Origin: Deltaproteobacteria bacterium
Lineage (GTDB): Bacteria; Myxococcota_A; UBA9160; SZUA-336
Assembly (NCBI GenBank): GCA_029261925.1
Contig: JAJDAJ010000109.1
Location: 1 to 50,205 of the forward strand
Direction: 5' to 3'
Length of the DNA: 50,205 bases
Both the position numbers and the translations under genes were made by a program. Below are positions 24,556 through 32,859 of the stretch, piece by piece. Numbering within the stretch: position 1 is the first letter of the stretch; each line of letters begins with the position of its first letter. Below the pieces are notes generated by a model, which was not told the DNA's origin, did not search any database, and saw only the letters and a program-made list of their open reading frames with translations.

Positions 24556-27500
24556 TCAGGTCAAGCGCACCGGCCCCGGCTGCGCGCTACCCGCGGGGAA
24601 GAGCAGCCGGTAGAGCGCGGGAATGACCGCCAGCGACAGCGGCGTGGCGAGCGCCAGGCCGCCGATCATGGCCCAGGCCATCGGGGGCCAGAGCTGCGCC
24701 CCCGACAGCGCCAGCGGGAGCAGACCGCAGAGCGTGGTGGCCGTCGTCACCGCGATGGGTCGCGCACGCACCCGGGCCGCCTCGCGCAGCGCGCTGTCGA
24801 GCGCCTCGCCGGCGGCGCGACGCCGCTCGACCTCGTCGATCAGCAGGATGCCGCTGTTCACCACGATCCCGCACAGGGCCACGGCACCCAGGCTGGCCAT
24901 GAAGCCCAGGGCCTGGCCGCCCAGCCAGAGCCCGGCGACCACCCCGGGCGCGATCAGCGGCAGCGGTGCGAGCACCAGCAGCACGACCCGGACCGAGTCG
25001 AACTGCGCCAGCAGGCAGAGCACGAGCAGCAGCGCCGCCAGCGGCACGTGTCGCAGCAGCCGCGCGTTCGCGATGCGCGCGCCCTCGAGCTCGCCGCCCA
25101 GCTCCGCCCGGACCCCGCCGAGCCGGGGGGCGAACGCGTCCAGATCGAGCTCACGCGCCACGGCTGCAGCCGTCGCCCCCGGTGCCAGGTCGGCCAGCAC
25201 GCTGACCACGCGCCGGCCGTTGCGCCGGCGCAGCACCGCCGGCTCCCACTCCAGCGCGAGCTCCGCCACCTGCGCGAGCGGGACCGACATCGCGCCCGGG
25301 GCACCGACGTCGAGCCCGTGCAGCCGATCCACGGCGAGGCTCTCGCCCTCCGGCGAGCGCAGCACGATGGGTACCGGCTCGCGCGCGGCGCGGAAGTGCC
25401 CCACCAGCAGTCCGTGCGAGCGGCCGCGAACCGTGCGCGCCAGATCACTGCGCGTGAGGCCGGCGCGACCGGCACTGGCGTCGTCGACCTGGAGCGCGAC
25501 CAGCGGCGTGCCCGGCCCGAGATCGGAGCGGACCGCGCGCGTGCCGGGCAGCGCGCGCAGCCGCTCGGTCACGCGGTCGGCGGCGGCCGCCAGCTCGCCC
25601 AGGCCGGAGCCGTACAGGCGCACCTCGATCGGCGCGTCGACGGGCACACCCTGGCGCAGGCGCGCGATCCCCAGCGACGCGCCCGGCAGCCGCCGCCGCG
25701 CCAGCTCGCGGATCTCCTCGGAGAGGCGATCGAGATCGCCGCCGCCCGCGGCGTCGACCACGAGCTGGGCCAGGTGCGGGCTGCCCGGACGGCGGTTGAG
25801 GTTGTAGTAGAACAGCGGCGCAGCGCGGCCGACGAATGCCGATACCGAGTCCACCCCGGGGTGCTCGAGCAGCGCGCGCTCGAGCCGGAGCGCGCCGCGA
25901 TCGCAGCGGCTCAGGTGTGCGCCCTCGCCGAAGTCCAGCGTCAGCACGAGCTGGCTGCGGTCGGCCAGCGGGAAGAAGCTGCGCTCGAGCCGGGTCAGCC
26001 CCACCAGGGACAGCAGCAGCACCCCGCCGGCGATCGCGAGCACGGCGTGCGGGCGGCGCGCGCCGCTGCCCGCGAGCCAGCCCGCCAGCGCGCGCGCGCC
26101 CGCCAGCGTCGCCGCCGATCGCGCGCCGGGCTCGCCGGGCCGCAGCAGGCGCGCGGCGACGACCGGCGTCACCGCGACGGCGACGACCCAGCCCAGCGCG
26201 ATGCCCACGACGCTGACGACGGGGATCGCGCGCACGAACTCGGCCGCGGTTCCACTCGCCAGCCAGATCGGAATGAACGCCGCGATGGTGGTGCCCGCAG
26301 TGGCCGCCAGTGGCCCCGCCAGACCCACCACCGCGTGCAGCGCGGCCCGGTCCGGGCGCTCGCCGGCGTCGATCCGGCGGCCGATCGCCTCGGTCACGAC
26401 GATGGCGTTGTCGACGATCAGGCCCATGGCAATGATCAGCGCCGCGATCGAGAGCTGGTGCAGGACGCCGCCGCTGACCGCGTACAGCGCGACGCTCGAC
26501 AGGGTCACCAGCGGGATCGTCAGCGCCACGGTGAGCGCCGCGCGGCCGCCGAGCAGCGCCAGCAGGACGCCGGCCACCAGCGCGGTCGCGAGCCAGACAC
26601 TGCGTCCGAGCTGCGCCAGTCGCCGCTCGACGTGCTCCGGCTGGTAGAGGGACTCGCGCACGACGACGCGGGGATGACGGGCGCGGAAGTCCTGGACGTG
26701 GGCGCGCACCCGCCGCCCGAAGCGCGGCAGGTCCGCGTCGGCGCGCGGGCCCACCGCCACCGCGATCACGGGCTCGCCGTCGAGGCGCGCGCGCTCGCTC
26801 GCCGGATGCCGCGGTCCGCGAGTCACCCGGGCGAGGCTGTGCAGCGGAACCGCGGCACCGCCGGGGAGCAGCACCGGTGCCTCGCGCAGGTCCTCGAGCG
26901 TCCGGAAGGCCGGGGGCACCTGGAGCGCGATCGTGCGGCCTGCGGCGTGCAGGCTGCCCGCCGCTCCCACGTCGGTGCGCAGCGCCAGCTGCGCGGCCAG
27001 GGCCGGGGCATCGAGGCCGAGGCGGCGCGCGGCCGCGCCGTCGATCTCGATCGCGATCTGCTCGCCCGGGTCGCCGAAGAGCCGCACGCGCGCGACCTCG
27101 GGCAGCACCAGCAGCTCCGACTCCAGGGCGCGCGCCGCCTCGAGCGCGGCGAGCGGCTCCCCGGCCCGCAGCGCCAGCACCACGGCATCCGGCGTGACCA
27201 CGTCGTCGTCGAGCCGTGCGCGGCCCACGCCCGGGGGAAACGCCCGCCGCGCATCGGCGAGGGCCCGGCGCACCTCGTCCCAGACGGCCCGGGGATCGGA
27301 GGTCTCCGGTCCGAGCTCGATCTCGGCCACGGCGATCCCGGCGCGCGCGGCCGACTCGACGCGCACCACCTCGGCGACGCGCCAGAGCTCGCGCTCGACC
27401 GGCTCGACCACCAGGCGCTCGACCTCCGCCACCGAGGCGCCCGGGTACGGCAGCGTGAGGAAGGCCCAGCGCGGGGGCAGCTGGGGATCCTCGCGCCGCG

Positions 27501-27597
27501 GCATGCTGACCCAGGCCAGCGCACCCCAGGCGGCCAGCAGCACGGGCAGCGCCAGGACCAGCCGCGGTCGCGCCAGCAGCCAGCCGAGCACGCGCAT
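24556..27597 (-). CDS. RND-family efflux permease (AcrB-like)
   Basis: Inner-membrane proton-driven pump of 1,013 residues, normal for the family. It shows an N-terminal membrane helix after MRVLGWLLARPRLVLALP, two large periplasmic loops with porter motifs (PYPGASVAEVERLVVEPVE), and two blocks of membrane segments. The proton-relay helix 4 reads GLIVDNAIVVTEAI, so the first of the usual paired aspartates is kept and the second is asparagine; helix 10 reads GIVVNSGILLID without the AcrB lysine, as in many divergent RND pumps. The ATG at 27597 overlaps the fusion-protein stop (TGATG); a GTG lies one codon earlier. Substrates are unknown; no outer-membrane channel gene is in the window. Confidence 0.9.
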   Translation of the reverse strand: MRVLGWLLARPRLVLALPVLLAAWGALAWVSMPRREDPQLPPRWAFLTLPYPGASVAEVERLVVEPVERELWRVAEVVRVESAARAGIAVAEIELGPETSDPRAVWDEVRRALADARRAFPPGVGRARLDDDVVTPDAVVLALRAGEPLAALEAARALESELLVLPEVARVRLFGDPGEQIAIEIDGAAARRLGLDAPALAAQLALRTDVGAAGSLHAAGRTIALQVPPAFRTLEDLREAPVLLPGGAAVPLHSLARVTRGPRHPASERARLDGEPVIAVAVGPRADADLPRFGRRVRAHVQDFRARHPRVVVRESLYQPEHVERRLAQLGRSVWLATALVAGVLLALLGGRAALTVALTIPLVTLSSVALYAVSGGVLHQLSIAALIIAMGLIVDNAIVVTEAIGRRIDAGERPDRAALHAVVGLAGPLAATAGTTIAAFIPIWLASGTAAEFVRAIPVVSVVGIALGWVVAVAVTPVVAARLLRPGEPGARSAATLAGARALAGWLAGSGARRPHAVLAIAGGVLLLSLVGLTRLERSFFPLADRSQLVLTLDFGEGAHLSRCDRGALRLERALLEHPGVDSVSAFVGRAAPLFYYNLNRRPGSPHLAQLVVDAAGGGDLDRLSEEIRELARRRLPGASLGIARLRQGVPVDAPIEVRLYGSGLGELAAAADRVTERLRALPGTRAVRSDLGPGTPLVALQVDDASAGRAGLTRSDLARTVRGRSHGLLVGHFRAAREPVPIVLRSPEGESLAVDRLHGLDVGAPGAMSVPLAQVAELALEWEPAVLRRRNGRRVVSVLADLAPGATAAAVARELDLDAFAPRLGGVRAELGGELEGARIANARLLRHVPLAALLLVLCLLAQFDSVRVVLLVLAPLPLIAPGVVAGLWLGGQALGFMASLGAVALCGIVVNSGILLIDEVERRRAAGEALDSALREAARVRARPIAVTTATTLCGLLPLALSGAQLWPPMAWAMIGGLALATPLSLAVIPALYRLLFPAGSAQPGPVRLT

Positions 27598-28682
27598 CAC
27601 TCGGGGGCCGCGGGCGGCGGCGGCTCGACCGGCTCGCCGTCCAGGAGCCCCACGCTGCCGCCGACCACCACGGCGTCGCCGGGCTCGAGCGCGCCGCGCA
27701 CCACCACCCGCCCGTTCACGAGCGCGCCGACCTCGACCGCGACGCGCTGCGCCCGGCCCGCTGCCACCCGGAAGACCGCCGGCGCGTCTCCGGTCGGATC
27801 GACGATGGCATCGAGGGGCACCAGCAGGCCCGGCTGCTCGCGCGTGCGGATCACGATCTCGGCCGACATCCCCGGTGCCGCGCCGCTGCCCGGGCCCAGG
27901 CGTGCGAGCGCCGGGAACAGCGCTCCGGGCTCTGGCGCCACGTAGGTCACGGAGCTCACGCGGGCCCGCAGCGGTGCCGTGTCCGCCAGCGGGAAGAGCA
28001 CCGCCACCTCGTCGCCCAGCCGGACCCGGTGCACCAGCCCCTCGGGCAGCTGGAACGCGACCTCGAGGTCGGAGTCGGCCGACACCACGGCCACCGCCTC
28101 GCCCGGGCCGGCGTGCTCACCGGCCTCGCGCAGGATCTCGCTGACCACGCCGGCGAACGGGGCGCGCAGCGAGGTCTCGTCGAGCCTCCGCTCCGCCTCG
28201 CGCAGCCGCGCCTCGGCCGCGCTCACCCGAACCCGCGCCGCGTCCTCGCTCGCGCGCGCCTCGTCGAGGTCCCGCTCCGTCCGCCCGCCCACCGCGAACA
28301 GCTGCGCGATGCGCTGGCCCTCGCGTCGCGCCCGGCGCCAGAGCAGCTTCGAGCGCTGCACCTCCGCGTCGGCCTCGAGCACGGCGTTCTCGTACTCGAA
28401 GGGGTCGATCTGCGCGATCACCTCACCACTGCGCACGCGGCGGCCGCGCTCGGAGCGCGACATCAGCCGCCCGCCGAGTGCGAACGCGAGCTCGGAGCGG
28501 CGCGCGGCGCGGATCGTGCCCGAGAGCCGCAGCTCGCGGCCGGGGTCGCGTAGCTCGACCCGCGCCGTCCGCACGCTCCGCGCCGGCTGCGCAGCCGCGT
28601 CCGGATCGGCGCGGCCGGGAGTCCCCGGGGCGAGCGTCAGCAGGGCGGCGATGAGCCCACACGCCCTCCTCCCGCGCTCCAT
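27597..28682 (-). CDS. RND efflux periplasmic membrane fusion protein
   Basis: Periplasmic adaptor linking the RND permease to an outer-membrane channel. Using the ATG at 28682 the 361-residue protein begins with a signal peptide (MERGRRACGLIAALLTLAPG). It then shows the barrel-sandwich half GEVIAQIDPFEYENAV, a long arginine- and alanine-rich helical hairpin (about 110-170), the second half APFAGVVSEILREAGEHA, and beta-barrel strands to a proline-rich end. GGAAGGA precedes the start. Overlap of stop and permease start indicates a two-gene pump unit heading the longer run to 21397. It is divergent from the acyltransferase gene, with 273 bases between. Confidence 0.88.
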   Translation of the reverse strand: MERGRRACGLIAALLTLAPGTPGRADPDAAAQPARSVRTARVELRDPGRELRLSGTIRAARRSELAFALGGRLMSRSERGRRVRSGEVIAQIDPFEYENAVLEADAEVQRSKLLWRRARREGQRIAQLFAVGGRTERDLDEARASEDAARVRVSAAEARLREAERRLDETSLRAPFAGVVSEILREAGEHAGPGEAVAVVSADSDLEVAFQLPEGLVHRVRLGDEVAVLFPLADTAPLRARVSSVTYVAPEPGALFPALARLGPGSGAAPGMSAEIVIRTREQPGLLVPLDAIVDPTGDAPAVFRVAAGRAQRVAVEVGALVNGRVVVRGALEPGDAVVVGGSVGLLDGEPVEPPPPAAPE

Positions 28683-28955
28683 CACACGCAAATCCTTCCA
28701 CCGCTCCGGCCGTCGGGTGCGATTTCGGCCCGGCGAGGGCTTCGCTGTAGAGCCGCGACCTTGTCCGCCTCGCGCGCCGCCGCGCTGCATCCGGCCTTCC
28801 GGCGCAGGCGTGCGCAGCGGACCCGGAAAGCGTGATCGGGGTCAACCTGAGGCGTCCGGGGGTCGAAGAGAGCCCCCATCAGGGGAAGGCTGGCCACCCG
28901 GGCGACGCTGCGAGACAGGGTGCGCTTCCCCGACAGAGCCCCCCAACGGTCGACG
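28683..28955. other. Divergent promoter region between efflux and acyltransferase operons
   Basis: No convincing coding sequence. It contains a TTGACCCC motif on the minus strand near 28850, a small C4/G4 hairpin near 28874-28884, and direct repeats ending at the acyltransferase start. No strong -10 sequence was found for either direction. A 109-codon minus-strand frame crosses it but has no recognisable protein pattern. Confidence 0.4.
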
Positions 28956-28988
28956 ATGCGAGACAAGGTGAGCCTGCGAGACAGACTG
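28903..28988 (+). repeat. Three direct copies of TGCGAGACA across the acyltransferase start
   Basis: The nonamer occurs at 28909-28917, 28957-28965 and 28975-28983. The first two lie in a longer repeat (CGACGCTGCGAGACAGGGTG at 28903-28922, CGACGATGCGAGACAAGGTG at 28951-28970; 18 of 20 identical). The second copy contains the ATG start; the first has CTG in its place. Spacing is 48 and then 18 bases, the latter in frame. Confidence 0.6.
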
Positions 28989-29675
28989 TTCGAGGTACGC
29001 CGCGCGCGCACGCCCGCGCAGCGGCACGAGGCCTACCGGCTCCGGCATCAGGTGTACTGCCACGATGCGGGCTACTTCGATGCCGATCTCTTCAAGGATG
29101 GCGAGGAGAGCGACGGCTTCGACGACCACTCCGTGCAGAGCCTGGTGTACTACCGCCCGACCAGCGTCGCAGTGGGCACGGTGCGGCTGATCCTGCCGCA
29201 GGCCGAGCTCGACGGCACCGGCTCGTTCCCCTTCGACCACGTCTGCGACTCCGCTCCGCTGTACGAGCAGAAGCTCCTGCCCTTCGCCTCGACCGCGGAG
29301 GTCTCGCGCTTCTGCCTGGTGCGGGCGCTGCGCGACGAGATCGCCCGGACCCCGCCCGAGTTGCTCGGCGAGGGCCTCAACCCCTCGACACTGGGGGCCG
29401 CGATCACGCGCCAGGCCAAGCTGACCCTGATGCAGGCGGTGGTCTCGATGACCGCGGACGAGGGCATCACCCACTGGTGCGCGGTCATGCAGGCGAGCCT
29501 GCTGGAGTCGTTCGCGGAGATGGGGATCCAGTTCCGGCACTTCGGCGACCCGGTGAGCTACCACGGGCTTCGCCAGCCGTGCTACGGCCCGGTCGAGGAG
29601 ATCCTGCGCGCGGTCCCCGGTCTCTGCCCGGAGGTCTGGGACGCCATGACCGACGGCGGGCGGATCCGGCTTTGA
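28956..29675 (+). CDS. PEP-CTERM/exosortase-system-type GNAT acyltransferase
   Basis: A 239-residue cytoplasmic protein of the exosortase-associated acyltransferase family, whose fold is related to N-acylhomoserine lactone synthases. It has the family pattern in order: AYRLRHQVYC near residue 25, GEESDGFDDHSVQSLVYY, VGTVRLILPQ, TAEVSRFCLVR, GITHWCAVMQASLLESF, and VSYHGLRQPCYGPVEEIL. The general activity expected is transfer of an acyl group to an amine; donor and acceptor are unknown. No exosortase or PEP-CTERM protein is in the window. The ATG at 28956 is chosen because conserved sequence begins soon after; the longer frame from 28920 adds nothing conserved. The stop overlaps the next gene's TTG. 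Confidence 0.85.
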   Translation: MRDKVSLRDRLFEVRRARTPAQRHEAYRLRHQVYCHDAGYFDADLFKDGEESDGFDDHSVQSLVYYRPTSVAVGTVRLILPQAELDGTGSFPFDHVCDSAPLYEQKLLPFASTAEVSRFCLVRALRDEIARTPPELLGEGLNPSTLGAAITRQAKLTLMQAVVSMTADEGITHWCAVMQASLLESFAEMGIQFRHFGDPVSYHGLRQPCYGPVEEILRAVPGLCPEVWDAMTDGGRIRL

Positions 29676-30571
29676 GCGAGCCATTCCGCAGCGCCGAGGC
29701 CTTCGAGCGCAACCGGGGCCTGATCAGCACCTGGGAGCAGCGCGAGCTGGCCGAGCGGCGCGTGGCCCTGGCGGGCTGCGGCGGCGTCGGCGGCGTGCAC
29801 GCGCACACGCTGGCGCGGCTCGGCGTCGGGCACTTCCGCCTCGCCGACCCCGACACGTTCTCGCTGGCCAACTTCAACCGGCAGATCGGCGCCCGCATGG
29901 ACACGCTGGGACGCTCGAAGGTCGACGTGACCGCGGAGATGATCCACGCGATCAACCCCGAGGCCGAAGTCGAGGCGATCGACGCCGGCGTCGGCGCGGG
30001 CAACCTCGCCGCCTTCCTCGAGGACGTGGATCTGGTGGTCGACGGCGTCGACTTCTTCGAGCTGCCGGCGCGGCGTGCCCTGCTGGCAGCTGCGTGGAAG
30101 CGCGACATCCCGGTCCTGATCGCCGGCCCTCTGGGCTTCTCGGCGACCCTCCACGTCTTCGCGAGCGGCGGGATGAGCTTCGACGACTACTTCGACCTGC
30201 GCTCGGGTCAGGACGCCCTGGAGCAGTACGCGAACTTCATCATCGGGCTGGCTCCGTCCGGCCTCCACGCCCCCTACACCGACATCTCGACCGCGGATCC
30301 CTCCACGGGCAGGGCCCCGTCGTCGATCGTGGGCAGCCAGCTGGCCGCGTGCGTGGCCGGGGCCACCGCGCTGCGCCTGCTGCTGCGGCGCGAGCCGCCG
30401 CGCCCCGCTCCGCACTACCTCCAGGTCGACATCTACCGACACCGGCTGGTGTCGCGCTACCTGCCGGGCGGCAACCGCAACCCGCTCCAGCGCATCAAGC
30501 GCTTCGTGCTGCTGCGCCAGCTGCGCCGCAGCGGTCTGGCCAGCTCCCTGGCGCAGCTGGCGCCCGCCTGA
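29672..30571 (+). CDS. ThiF/E1-like adenylyltransferase
   Basis: A 299-residue ATP-dependent adenylyltransferase of the ThiF/MoeB/E1 superfamily, which activates a carboxylate as an acyl-adenylate. The nucleotide-binding loop is ALAGCGGVGGVHAHTLARLGVG (about residues 33-54 with the loop core GCGGVGG), followed by the acidic and asparagine/arginine residues in LADPDTFSLANFNRQ, then DVDLVVDGVDFF. It lacks the CxxC pairs that bind zinc in ThiF and MoeB, so it is not a standard thiamin or molybdopterin enzyme. The TTG start at 29672 overlaps the acyltransferase stop. With the next gene it resembles the two halves of mycobacterial MoeY-like ThiF-nitroreductase fusions. Confidence 0.88.
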   Translation: MSEPFRSAEAFERNRGLISTWEQRELAERRVALAGCGGVGGVHAHTLARLGVGHFRLADPDTFSLANFNRQIGARMDTLGRSKVDVTAEMIHAINPEAEVEAIDAGVGAGNLAAFLEDVDLVVDGVDFFELPARRALLAAAWKRDIPVLIAGPLGFSATLHVFASGGMSFDDYFDLRSGQDALEQYANFIIGLAPSGLHAPYTDISTADPSTGRAPSSIVGSQLAACVAGATALRLLLRREPPRPAPHYLQVDIYRHRLVSRYLPGGNRNPLQRIKRFVLLRQLRRSGLASSLAQLAPA

Positions 30572-30627
30572 CGCGGGGCCCCGCCCTCGCGACGCCGATC
30601 GCCTCCGGTCCTCCGGCCTGCCTGCCG

Positions 30628-31725
30628 ATGACCCAGCGGAGGGAGGACACCCCGCTGGGGCAGATGGATCCGGATCCCGCTGCATGCCAGGCGCGCCTGG
30701 AGGCCGCCATCAAGAGTCTGCGCCCGGTGCTCGAGGCCGTGCGCATCGCGCCATCGGCTCACAACACACAGCCGTGGCGTCTGGTGCTCGCGAGCGACGA
30801 CGCGCTGCACCTGGAGCTCGACCCGCGCCGCGGGCTGCCCGGATCGGATCCCGCCGGCGAGATGCTCGCGTACAGCCTCGGCTGCGCGGTCGAGGCCGCC
30901 GCCACGGTCGCCGACGTCGAGCACGAGCGCTGCCCGCGCACGCCCGCCCCCGGCAGCAGCGCGGGCGGGGTCGTGCACGCCCGCTGGAACGAGCCCGCCG
31001 CGAACGCGGGCCTGGCGCTGCTGGCACGACGCTGCACCGACCGCCGTCCCTTCGAGCGCACGCCGCCGGCGCCGCGGGATCTCGAGCCGCTGGTGCGGGC
31101 GGCCGCCCGGCACGGACTCGGACTGGCGCTGCTCGACGACCGCGCGCGGATCCGGCGCGCCGGCTCGCTGACCGCGCAGGGCGCGGCCCACTGCCTCGGG
31201 GAGCCCGGCTACCTGGAGGAGCTGCTCTGCTGGACGCACGTCGTCCCCGGCCCCTCGCCGGCCGCGGACGACGGCTTCACGCCCGAGACGCTCTGCCTGG
31301 ACCCGGCCAGCCGCTGGCTCGTGCTCTGGCTCAAGCGCAGCGCCGTGCTGAGGCGCGCGCTATCGCGGCTGGGGCTCGCGCGGGTGCTGGGCTGGCAGGC
31401 CGCTGCGGGGCTGCGCGCCAGCGGGGCGCTGGCGCTCCTGGTCGCTCCCGACGCCAGCGACTGGGCGCAGCGCGTGCGCGCCGGACGCGGCCTGATGTCG
31501 ACCTGGCTGGCCGCCACGCGCGCGGGTGTCGGTGTTCAGCCGGTGCACTTCCCGCTCGCGCTCGACACCGCGCGCGCACGGATCATGGAGCTCTTCGGCG
31601 TCGCGGGCACGGGACACGCGGTGGCCCTGCTGCGGCTCGGCCGCGTGCAGGGCCCGCCCGTCCGGGCGCGCCGCCGCCCGCTCGAGAGCCTGTGCGTGCT
31701 GCCCGGCTGGGAGGAGCCGACGTGA
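30628..31725 (+). CDS. Acg-like nitroreductase-fold flavoprotein
   Basis: A 365-residue protein with the nitroreductase fold, of the larger Acg type. The FMN-site motif RIAPSAHNTQPWRLVLA lies near residue 36, and the late RAGVGVQPVHFPLAL and FGVAGTGHAVALLRLGRV match the C-terminal half. Members use FMN and often oxidise or reduce small molecules; Acg itself sequesters flavin. The gene follows the ThiF-like gene after 56 bases and overlaps the next reductase gene (GTGA). The ATG at 30628 is chosen; an ATG at 30664 with a nearby GGGG is an alternative. Pairing with an E1-like enzyme recalls azoline-forming and oxidising partners in TOMM peptide pathways, an analogy only. Confidence 0.8.
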   Translation: MTQRREDTPLGQMDPDPAACQARLEAAIKSLRPVLEAVRIAPSAHNTQPWRLVLASDDALHLELDPRRGLPGSDPAGEMLAYSLGCAVEAAATVADVEHERCPRTPAPGSSAGGVVHARWNEPAANAGLALLARRCTDRRPFERTPPAPRDLEPLVRAAARHGLGLALLDDRARIRRAGSLTAQGAAHCLGEPGYLEELLCWTHVVPGPSPAADDGFTPETLCLDPASRWLVLWLKRSAVLRRALSRLGLARVLGWQAAAGLRASGALALLVAPDASDWAQRVRAGRGLMSTWLAATRAGVGVQPVHFPLALDTARARIMELFGVAGTGHAVALLRLGRVQGPPVRARRRPLESLCVLPGWEEPT

Positions 31726-32693
31726 TCCTCGTGGTCGGCGCGACGGGTCAGCTCGGCACCGCCGTCGTGCGCCGGCTGCTCACCGCGGGCCACGCGGTGC
31801 GCGCCCTGGTGCGGCCGGAGAGCCGCTTCGTGGGCGATCCCAAGTGCGAGCGCGTCACGGGCGATCTCCGGGACCCGGCCGCGCTGCTCGAGGCCTGCGA
31901 CGGCGTGGACGCGGTGATCGCGACCGCCACGGTGGTCTTCCCGCGCGGCGCGTACTCCTTCGAGCACGATGAGGGTACGGGCTATCGCAACCTGATCGGC
32001 GCCTGCGAGGACCGGGGCGTGGGCCAGATCGTGTTCACGTCGATCGCCCGCTTCCCGGAGCCCTACGCGAGCAGCGTACCCACGCTGCGCTACAAGCGAC
32101 GGGTCGAGGAGATGCTCGCGGCCAGCCCCGTGCCGGCCACGATCCTGCGCGCCGGTCCGTTCATGGACGACTACTTCGCGCTCATGGGCAGCGCGCTGCC
32201 GCTCGCCGACGCGGAGGCCCACAGCCTGCGGCGCCCGTTCTGGCTGTCCCGCGCCTATCTCTCCCTGACCGGTGGCCTCGTCGAGCGCCGGGGGGTCGCC
32301 CTGGCGCTGCGACCACCGCACCTGCGGCACGACTTCGTCGCGCTCGACGACGTCTGCGGGCTGGCCGTGCGCTCGATCGGTCACCCGGCCGCGCTCGACG
32401 CGACGCTCGACGTGGGCGGGCCCGAGTCTCTGTGCTGGTCCGACGTCGCGGCACTGCACGCCGAGCTCCGGGGACGGCCAGTGCGCACCCTGGCGCCCCT
32501 GCCTGCCCCGGTGCTGCGCGCCGCCAGCCTGGCGCTGGGGCCCGTGTCCGCCGCGGCAGCCAATCAGCTCGCCATCCTCTGGGCGCTGTCCTCGTACGAG
32601 GTGCGACTGGACGGTCGCGCCACCGCGGAGCGGCTGGGCGTGGAGCTGACCTCCGCCCGCAGCTTCCTGCGCGCGCGTCTCGCGGCCGCCTGA
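31722..32693 (+). CDS. NAD(P)-binding NmrA/atypical SDR-family protein
   Basis: A 323-residue Rossmann-fold protein. The nucleotide-binding loop ILVVGATGQLGTAVVRRLL opens the protein, followed by VRALVRPESRF for cofactor phosphate contact, VTGDLRDPAALLEA, and IVFTSIARF where classical enzymes have the serine; the YxxxK pair is replaced by LRYKRRVEEML. This suggests an NmrA-like or atypical reductase or isomerase acting on a small molecule. The GTG at 31722 overlaps the nitroreductase stop, tying it to the acyltransferase/ThiF/nitroreductase group. Substrate unknown. Confidence 0.82.
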   Translation: MILVVGATGQLGTAVVRRLLTAGHAVRALVRPESRFVGDPKCERVTGDLRDPAALLEACDGVDAVIATATVVFPRGAYSFEHDEGTGYRNLIGACEDRGVGQIVFTSIARFPEPYASSVPTLRYKRRVEEMLAASPVPATILRAGPFMDDYFALMGSALPLADAEAHSLRRPFWLSRAYLSLTGGLVERRGVALALRPPHLRHDFVALDDVCGLAVRSIGHPAALDATLDVGGPESLCWSDVAALHAELRGRPVRTLAPLPAPVLRAASLALGPVSAAAANQLAILWALSSYEVRLDGRATAERLGVELTSARSFLRARLAAA

Positions 32694-32743
32694 GCGCGCG
32701 CCCGCGGCGCGGGACAGGCGCGTCGTTCACCGCCAGTCGAGCC

Positions 32744-32761
32744 GCCCGCGCGCGCGCGGGC
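32744..32761. terminator. 18-bp perfect palindrome between the reductase and TonB receptor genes
   Basis: GCCCGCGCGCGCGCGGGC is fully self-complementary with an alternating CG core, lying about 50 bases after the reductase stop. It may end the biosynthetic gene group, or act as an operator for the receptor gene 98 bases downstream. There is no T tract. Confidence 0.3.
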
Positions 32762-32859
32762 GCAGACGGCGCTAAGGCGCGCCCCATCCAGGGCCGATCC
32801 CACTCCGGAACATCCGGGCACGCACTGCAGCTCGTGCCACCCGGAGTAGTGAGGGAAAG

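Noticed and set aside
28682..29011. Possible 109-residue minus-strand gene between the pump and acyltransferase genes
   Set aside because: Its pattern comes from the local direct repeats, it has no domain, and it overlaps the acyltransferase start.
28956..29675. A full PEP-CTERM/exosortase system
   Set aside because: Only the acyltransferase family member is present; no exosortase and no PEP-CTERM protein was found in the window.
29672..30571. ThiF or MoeB of thiamin or molybdopterin synthesis
   Set aside because: The zinc-binding CxxC pairs are missing and no thiS, thiG or moaD-like gene is adjacent.
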